Shown here one piece after another: positions 57,160-64,000 of a stretch of 64,000 bases of DNA; positions within the stretch are counted from its first letter, which is position 1, and every line of letters starts with the position of its first letter. Below the pieces are notes generated by a model. That model was not told the origin of the DNA. It was given only the letters and a program-made list of their open reading frames with translations, and ran no database searches. The translations under genes were made by a program, and so were the position numbers. The DNA is from Chaunax sp. Z400 (taxonomy: Eukaryota; Chordata; Actinopteri; Lophiiformes; Chaunacidae): positions 23,775,992 through 23,839,991 of the forward strand of contig CM075194.1 of the NCBI GenBank assembly GCA_037577475.1, given 5' to 3'.

Positions 57160-57500
57160 ATTTACCTCATCAACTAGAAAGGCCTTTGTGGAGTAAATCC
57201 TCCACCAAGTTTGAACAGTCCTACACACTGTTTACCTCGCCTTACCCACGCCCCACCCCTCCTCAAAGGTTTGTGTAAATCACTTCAGTTATGTTTGTGG
57301 AGTTGGGGAAATGCCATGTCCTGCAATGTTGTTGGAAAGTTGAAAAGAAAAATTCTTGGATCGGCCTCTTTATCCGAATATGCACCAAAGTTTAATGGGT
57401 TCTTTCCTGGTGCATTGCCCCATCCTTCCACCAAGATTGGTGGAAATCTTTCCAGAAGTTTTTTATGTAATCCTGCTGACAATCAAACCAACCACCCGCC
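57160..57500. repeat. dispersed repeat, 3030-3470 family relative
   Basis: 'ATTCTTGGATCGGCCTCTTT', 'CAAAGTTTAATGGGTTCTTT', 'CTTCCACCAAGATTGGTGGA' and 'TTTATGTAATCCTGCTGACA'. This is the most complete copy of the family's central part in the right flank. Confidence 0.6.
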
Positions 57501-59719
57501 TCACAGAGTATGACACATGACAAACAGTAACTGTTTGCAGAAATCATGTTTGCTTTTCTCTCTTTCCAGTGTTGGGAAAGCTACTTTGAAAGCTTTGCAG
57601 GCTACCAATTACTTCACATTGGAAGAACTACAGCAAAGCTACCATAGGGAGAAACTCAGTTTGGGTAAAGTAGATGGAGGAATCAGTTCAATTTACTTTG
57701 TTAAAAAATGCAAGGGAAAAAATGTCATTCCTTCATATGAGTTTCTAGATTTGTGTTTGATGTCTCTGCCTTTCATAGCTAACAAGATAAATTTAGTTTT
57801 TTTGTCAGTGGAGCTGGTCATGTCATGTATTTTTTTAAGTGTGGGCATTCCTATGGTGATTCAGGTTTATCTGTGATCTCACTGTGGTTGTATGAGCAGT
57901 GAATTACACCTACCCTTTCACACACAAAGGTCCAGTGTGTTGTGGCTTACGCCTGATAAATGAGCAGGTCTTACGTGAGCATGTCTTTACACCAGTCAGG
58001 ATGACAGAAAATGGGGGTGGGGTGAAGAATTTATTGTTTTGTTATCGTGGAGGAGAAATAATGAAATAAAATTTAAAAAATAATTTCGTTTTTTTTTGTG
58101 ACCCCAAAACTACCTGCCATATTATATGTCTGTAACGGTAACCTCTGCTGCCATAGTGTGTGTGAGGGTCCTCTCAGTGACGACTCCATAGATGATGTTT
58201 GGTAACAGTCTTTATTAATAAATGACTAACTTAAACCGCAGCTTTGCAGCTCATAACAAACATAAACACTGCTGTGTGTCTCAGGCTTCCTCAGGTCGAA
58301 CACGCTACTGCAGATAAGAGAGAGAGGGACGTCAGTATACAACACAAAACACGTTATAATTAACTTTCTCTCTCTCTCTGCTTCCCTGAACCGCACCTAC
58401 ACCCTCTCTCACCTGATACTGAGCACAAACCAAACCCCATCACCACAATGCAGTTCACTTCTTATCAATGGTAAAGAGAAAACATTGTTCCACGAAGGCC
58501 CTGACAGCACAAGTCTTTATATGTGTACAATGTATGGCATGATATCAAGTTATAGTCTTTGTATACAAAGTGCAGCATTTTCAGAAAGGTTCATGTGTTC
58601 CAAGAAGGAAGCAGCCACGTCCACCTGCTGCAAAACAGTCACACAGTGTTGTAGAGTCTGTTTCCTTGACAGAAAAGTGCACACAGTAAACACCAACCAA
58701 GGGCTGGACTGGGCTTGTTAGGGAGCTGTGAGCTCTTTTTTTTTTAATAATTGTTTTTGGTCCATTGGTTGCCTTTAGCTTTAGCTCACATAACTGTGGT
58801 TTCACCCTTAAAAGAGGAAACAGCAACACCCCAATGAATGGAAACAGACTTTAAACCTGCATGCAAGCAAAATTTTAACAAATGAGTGACAAAAAAAAAG
58901 TCTTCAAAAGTTTTGCATGCATGCAAACCAAAATAAAATTAAATTCAAATGAATTCAATTACACTTATAGGCTCTTATCAATGATTTCCAATAATTTCAT
59001 CAACTTCCCTCCTTCATCTCGGTTATTTCCCGTTCACAGGAAGATCAGGTGACAAGGTGAAAGGTGAAAAGTGTGCAAATGTCACCATGGATTATAATTA
59101 AACATGGTGACATGTGCAAGCATGCACACATACAGATACATTCACACAAATACTGTACATGCTTCATCAGCTCTGAAAGGTCTGAGGCGCACTAAAGGCT
59201 GATGTTTCAATAAAGACAAAGGTTCATGCTACGTTTCCAAACTTGTGGAACCTTAAAGGCAAAAGCAAATTGTGCTCCTGCAGCAAAGGAAAAAAACCTG
59301 TTTTTTCAGTCATCTTTGCCAGCATTCAACACATTCGTCTCAGAGCACTGGCCTGGCAGTTAATCAAAAAGGTGTGCTCATGGATCAGAGGACTTCAGCC
59401 GGGCTGGGAGTGCATGCAGAGCTCTCCTTGGTTTGGTTTGTGGTTGTGATTTTGTTTAGATGTTTGCAAGATGACTGGTACCCACTATTACAGCAGGATA
59501 AAACGTGTTTCATGCAAAGAGGATAAAAAAACCAAATGACCTAAACAGCTAGTTTTCCTGTAAATATGCGGATGACTTTGAAATAAATCATATAGCCTAT
59601 ATGTACAGTATATATATTAACTTTTAAAGACACAGAGACCATTTTACATGCTTTTATATCTTCTCATTATTGCAGCATTCTTTTCTCCTGCCTGAACAAA
59701 AAAATCCATTGAACGACTC

Positions 59720-60085
59720 CAGAACTTTAACCAGAACTAAGAGATGTGATCACATCACTCCTGTCTTACTCCTTGTACTGGCTCCCAGTATGTTTTAGGG
59801 CAGATTTTAGGGCCTTCATGGCCTCGCTCCTAGCTATATAACCGACCTTTTAGTCCCTTACACACTAGTACGTACCTGAATGTCCTTGGGTAGAGGTAGA
59901 GGTCTTTTGTCTGTTTCAGGGGCCCGGCTGCAGACTAAATGGGACAGAGCGTTTGCAGTCAGGGCTCCGAGGCTCTGGAACAATCTGCCTGAGGAAATCA
60001 GGTCGGTTGAGTCAGTAAACTCTTTTAAATCCCTTCTTAAAACATACTTTTATCACAGAACCTCTCCTGATTTTACCTGAGATCT
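59720..60085 (+). pseudogene. non-LTR retrotransposon (L2/CR1-like) reverse transcriptase tail
   Basis: The plus-strand frame ending at 60080 reads KWDRAFAVRAPRLWNNLPEE and then IRSVESVNSFKSLLKTYFY. This is the typical C-terminal end of LINE ORF2 proteins ('RAFSVAAPRLWNSLP..IR...FK..LKT'). Just upstream, in other frames, 'CACTCCTGTCTTACTCC' and 'TGTACTGGCTCCCAGT' correspond to the preceding TPVL..LHWLPV motif, so at least one frameshift and stops are present. It is a 5'-truncated dead copy. Confidence 0.8.
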
Positions 60086-60521
60086 TCTTGAGTTGTCTAC
60101 GGTTTCAGTTCTTGCTCTAAAATCTTCCTTTAAAGTCCTATTAGATAAATTCACAGAAGTGCTTGACTATCTATTTCCAGCACTAACAGTAGCCTGGCAA
60201 CTCAGCACAAGCAGCACACAAGCAATATGTGGGAGTACTTGTGTATTTGCTGCGCATGATTATTTACATGTGTGTGTGGATATCTGTAAATGTGAACATT
60301 ATTTGTGTGTGCACTCCAAACACCGCACCCTTCACAGCTCCTGGCTAATCAATCCCTTATGAAGACATCTTGGCAGTCTCTTCAAACAGGGCGGTTTAGA
60401 TTTGCCCAGGCCTTTATTACAGACCAGGCGAAGATGATGCTTCACTTAAGTAGCTGCCTCTTGGTGGCTTAGTGGTTGAGATCAGATTGATTCCACAGGA
60501 TAATATGTTGCTTTGTGACTC

Positions 60522-60627
<106 letters not shown>

Positions 60628-61874
60628 GTCCCAGTTCTGTCTGAGGGTGGCCACAGAGACTTAGTGGTAGAATGCCAAGATGCTCTTTTCTCTCAAGATG
60701 GACGATTAGAGACAAGCTTCTGCTGATACGGTACCTTACTCATACAGTAATCGTCACACACATGAACTATAGACTCATACACATACAGATCCACTGACAT
60801 GTACAGTGGTGAACGGGGAATCATTTTAAACATTGGGAACATGGACCATAGTCCTATCAAAGAGATGGAACAGTCATGTTGATGTCTTAATAGCTAAACT
60901 ACATGTCTAACTAACATCTGCACACACCCCATCTGCATGGCTTTATTGAGTCAGTCTGGGAAAAGAATGGTTTTTATTTCCAGTCCTGGAGTCAGAGAAC
61001 GTTGCCAAGACATTTATATTCAGAGTGAATAACTGTTATGTTGGCTGCGGTGAAAGGTCAGCCCATGCAGTGACCTATGCATGTAAGTTTGCGTCTAGGG
61101 TGTATATATCCTATTTTTAAAGCCGCCACTGGTATAAAAATGTTTAACGTAGTGGAAGATGAAGTTTCCTCTGTTCCGTGCCCACACGTACCAATAATGC
61201 ACAGTTTGTAACGGCAGCAAGTATGTGGAGGATTTTTAGAATAATCCCATTTAGACACAGGCACAAACAGATCATTTATTCTTCACTCTTGCTCCTTTCA
61301 TAACTACAGTAATTATTTTACTAAGTTGAAAGGAGCTAAAATGGACTGACTATCCAAGGGGAACCGAGGAGTTTATCATAATTCTGTGTAGATTTTTAAC
61401 ATCAGTACGAGGGATTCCTCTCACATTCGACAATAAATTGATTTGTACAGCTTTAATGACCTGTCTTTCAGACTAAAGGTGTTTTTTTTCAGGTTGGGAC
61501 TCTCTCAGAGGATCTGCCCACCAGCAACGACCCTCTACCTTCAACTGCTTTTTTTTCTGTTTGCATTCACACTGCCAGCAGGAATGCTGAAATGGCCTAA
61601 CCTGGCTGGTAGTTGATAACAACATCACTTCTGTGCAAGATGTAACAACACTTTGACAGACATTGTCCATGTTTTTAGGCAGGGTTCACATGGATTTTCC
61701 CAGTTGGGAACAATTTTTCTGATTATTCCGGCACCACATGAATGCAGCATCAGTCCTAAAAACTATGAAAAGCTTCCTGATGCCCTAAAATGCCTAATAC
61801 TGCAAGTCTTATTTATTTTGAATTTGCATATTTAATTTACAGTGCAAAGTATTTAACATCCATTGCAATATTTA

Positions 61875-61894
61875 ATATATATATATATATATAT
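61875..61894. repeat. AT microsatellite
   Basis: About ten AT units in the intergenic flank. Confidence 0.9.
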
Positions 61895-64000
61895 CATCTA
61901 AATATATCTCTTAAGCTAATTTCAGTTATGGCCACAAGTAGCACAAACCAAAATGCTGAGTGTCTCAAGCGGCCACCAGCATGAAGTCCATGCTATTTAA
62001 GTCTGGGGTTGCAGCAGCTCTGCTGCCTCCCCCTCCAGTTTCTGGTCAGTCGCCGGTCCAAGGGAATTCTTTAGGGTTTTGGTTATGTGTTCTTCTCTGA
62101 GCCTTCTGCCCTCTGTTATGCTTGCACGGCTCAGGCATGTCAGCCTGTATTCTTGAAGTGCTGTATATAAATCTCCATGACTAGCAATATTGTGGGATGG
62201 ATTTAGCAATGTGTATGAATCCACGGACTGAGTGACATTTAGCATTTTTTTGTGTGCAGCTTATCCTTTTGAAGGATTTGTCTAAAAGTGTTTTTCTCTT
62301 TTTTGCTCTGCATTGTAAATGAGTTCTGTTTCACTGTAGGCAGAGTGTCGTGCATGAGGCAATCTGAATCTATTCATTCAGTTTTTGATAACATCCCATA
62401 ATATCAAAATGCCTTTGCCAACACTTGTCTTTAAGAAAGATGGAATGAAAGCAGTTCAAAAAGAACAAAAACAAATGTTTTTTGGGAGTATTTAAATTCC
62501 ACAATATGACCAAATCTCACTAATAGTACATTTATTTCATTCACTATCTTTGCTTTGCACTTTTCAGGGATGAACTCCATATAATTCTTGTTGTCAAGGA
62601 ATACTTTGAGTTCCAGCTGTGAGTAAATATTATGTTATGACATAAGTATATTTGCAGACCTCTTGATAACAGCTTGATAAATACTCATCAAAGTACACCC
62701 ACAGCTATTTCCAGCATGTTCAACTGATCCAATTGCTTGGAAAATCTGATGCATTCTTTCTCCTTTTATAGCGACTCTCATGCTTAGCACTTTTAGCAGG
62801 GGGGAATTTTTTGGCCATTGTTGCATAATGGACATTATGTCAAAAATGTTCACTGACTGAAGCCCAGCAAATCTCTCTTATGTTAGACCTTTGGAATTCA
62901 TCTTGGGGCCATCTGTGTAAATAACCACGTAACATTTTTAATGCGTTACTTTCTCCATTCTCAGATCCTCATTTGTGTACATTTTTCTGAAAATATCTTG
63001 TGGAAAAAATGTGAATGTTTGCTCATGTAAAACTCTGTAATTCACTCACAAGTAAGGATACATACTTAGGGGAGTTTGTCCTGTAACATTTCATTATTAC
63101 CTCATACTGTTCATACTTGTCTCTTCCTCCTCACTCCTCTCCCATCCATTCCTTCTATCTGCACCATCTCTCCATCCCAGCTGCATGTGGTCAGGGACAC
63201 GGCTGGGCGTTCCTAGTGGCCTGGTGACGGTTGGTGGTGGGGAGAATGGATGGATCAGGCCCTCCGTCTATATGTCTATGAACGCAGAGCTAACCGCTCT
63301 AATTGCATAATATAAATAGAGCAAACTTGGGTTTGAGAGAGCCCACATCTTCACTTCATGACTGTCAAGGAGAAAGGAGAGAAAAGAGGTTGAAGGACAG
63401 GAAGCAACAGACAGAGTGAATATGTGGAATTTCCTTGTGAACTTTAGAGGGTAGCAGGATGAGATGGGAACACCAGAGGAATATTTACAGCTGGAACGAC
63501 AAACCTGGTCGTGAAAAGAAGCGTAACGTATTGGAAATATTGGCAGAATCTCCAAAGTAAATTTACTTTCTCCACCTTTTCCGAGCAGTGACTGGCCAGA
63601 GCAGGAAACTCTCTGTCCAAATCCAGTTCCCAACACATGCCGGGTCCAGTAGATGGTTCGACATACATACGGTGTTATGTAAGAATAGAGGGAATGCTTT
63701 CTGGTTAGCTGCAATGAGCTGACTGGGAATTTGACGTGAGAGCCCCTGTAGGTGTGTCGAATTCCTGCCGCCGTGGAGGATTCTAGTCTTCAAATTCCTC
63801 TCCTCCACAATGTGACAATGAAATACCTCGCAGTGCTGAACTTTGAAGTCCTATTCAGGACTGTGTATCCGGCTACTGTTGTTGCATGCCATTCTTTACA
63901 CAATGAGCTGTGTTATGTCACTGTTATCCCTGGCCAACCCCGTGATGTGTCACACCAGGGGAGGCCGATCCATGCTCACATTAACTCAACTAAAAGATTG

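Noticed and set aside
57517..57876. 119-codon plus-strand open frame in the 5' flank
   Set aside because: No recognised domain. Its first part (TGTTGGGAAAGCTACTTTGAA...) resembles a degenerate teleost repeat, and there is no supporting exon structure.
62000..62245. 82-codon minus-strand open frame ending in LEGEAAELLQPQT
   Set aside because: It looks more protein-like than most, but I recognise no family and see no continuation or splice partner; left unannotated.
63268..63714. 148-codon minus-strand open frame, the longest in the window
   Set aside because: The composition looks random, overlapping frames are also open, and no motif or splice context is recognised.

Overview
The window is vertebrate nuclear DNA, most probably from a teleost (ray-finned) fish. 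It contains a single recognisable protein-coding gene with GT/AG introns, no prokaryotic-style gene packing, long microsatellites, and a repeat load typical of teleosts: Tc1-like transposon relics, an L2/CR1-like LINE tail, fold-back elements, TIR-bounded MITEs and many copies of short dispersed families. The species cannot be told from the sequence alone.

The gene is kif6 (kinesin family member 6), on the minus strand. Eighteen coding exons could be placed, from the ATG at 54290 down to a splice donor after 1628. Every junction keeps the reading frame, and together they give 683 codons (2049 nt). They cover the whole kinesin motor domain (exons 1-9, with P-loop, switch I and switch II), the neck, and most of the coiled-coil tail. 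Human KIF6 is about 814 residues, so roughly the last 130 residues and the stop codon lie beyond the left edge. Introns range from about 140 bp (intron 17) to about 9.9 kb (intron 13).

Layout: 1-1627 is intronic and carries a fold-back element. 1628-10260 holds tail exons 18-14. 10261-30050 is two very large introns around exon 13, containing a TIR-bounded MITE, a hairpin-ended repeat and a Tc1-like pseudogene. 30051-35003 holds coiled-coil exons 12-10. 35004-39708 is intron 9, with a fold-back element. 39709-46132 holds motor exons 9-4. 46133-50660 is intron 3, with a second Tc1-like relic inserted in another repeat. 50661-54290 holds exons 3-1. 54291-64000 is the kif6 5' flank: a candidate RFX X-box, then non-coding sequence with dispersed repeats, a LINE fragment and a long TG microsatellite. 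No second gene could be supported there.

KIF6 is a kinesin linked to motile, especially ependymal, cilia, and its loss causes spinal curvature in zebrafish. The X-box-like site about 100 bp upstream of the ATG fits a ciliary gene. I looked for an undescribed multi-gene system and did not find one. The unusual signals are structural (palindromes, fold-backs, nested transposons) or concern kif6 splicing and regulation.
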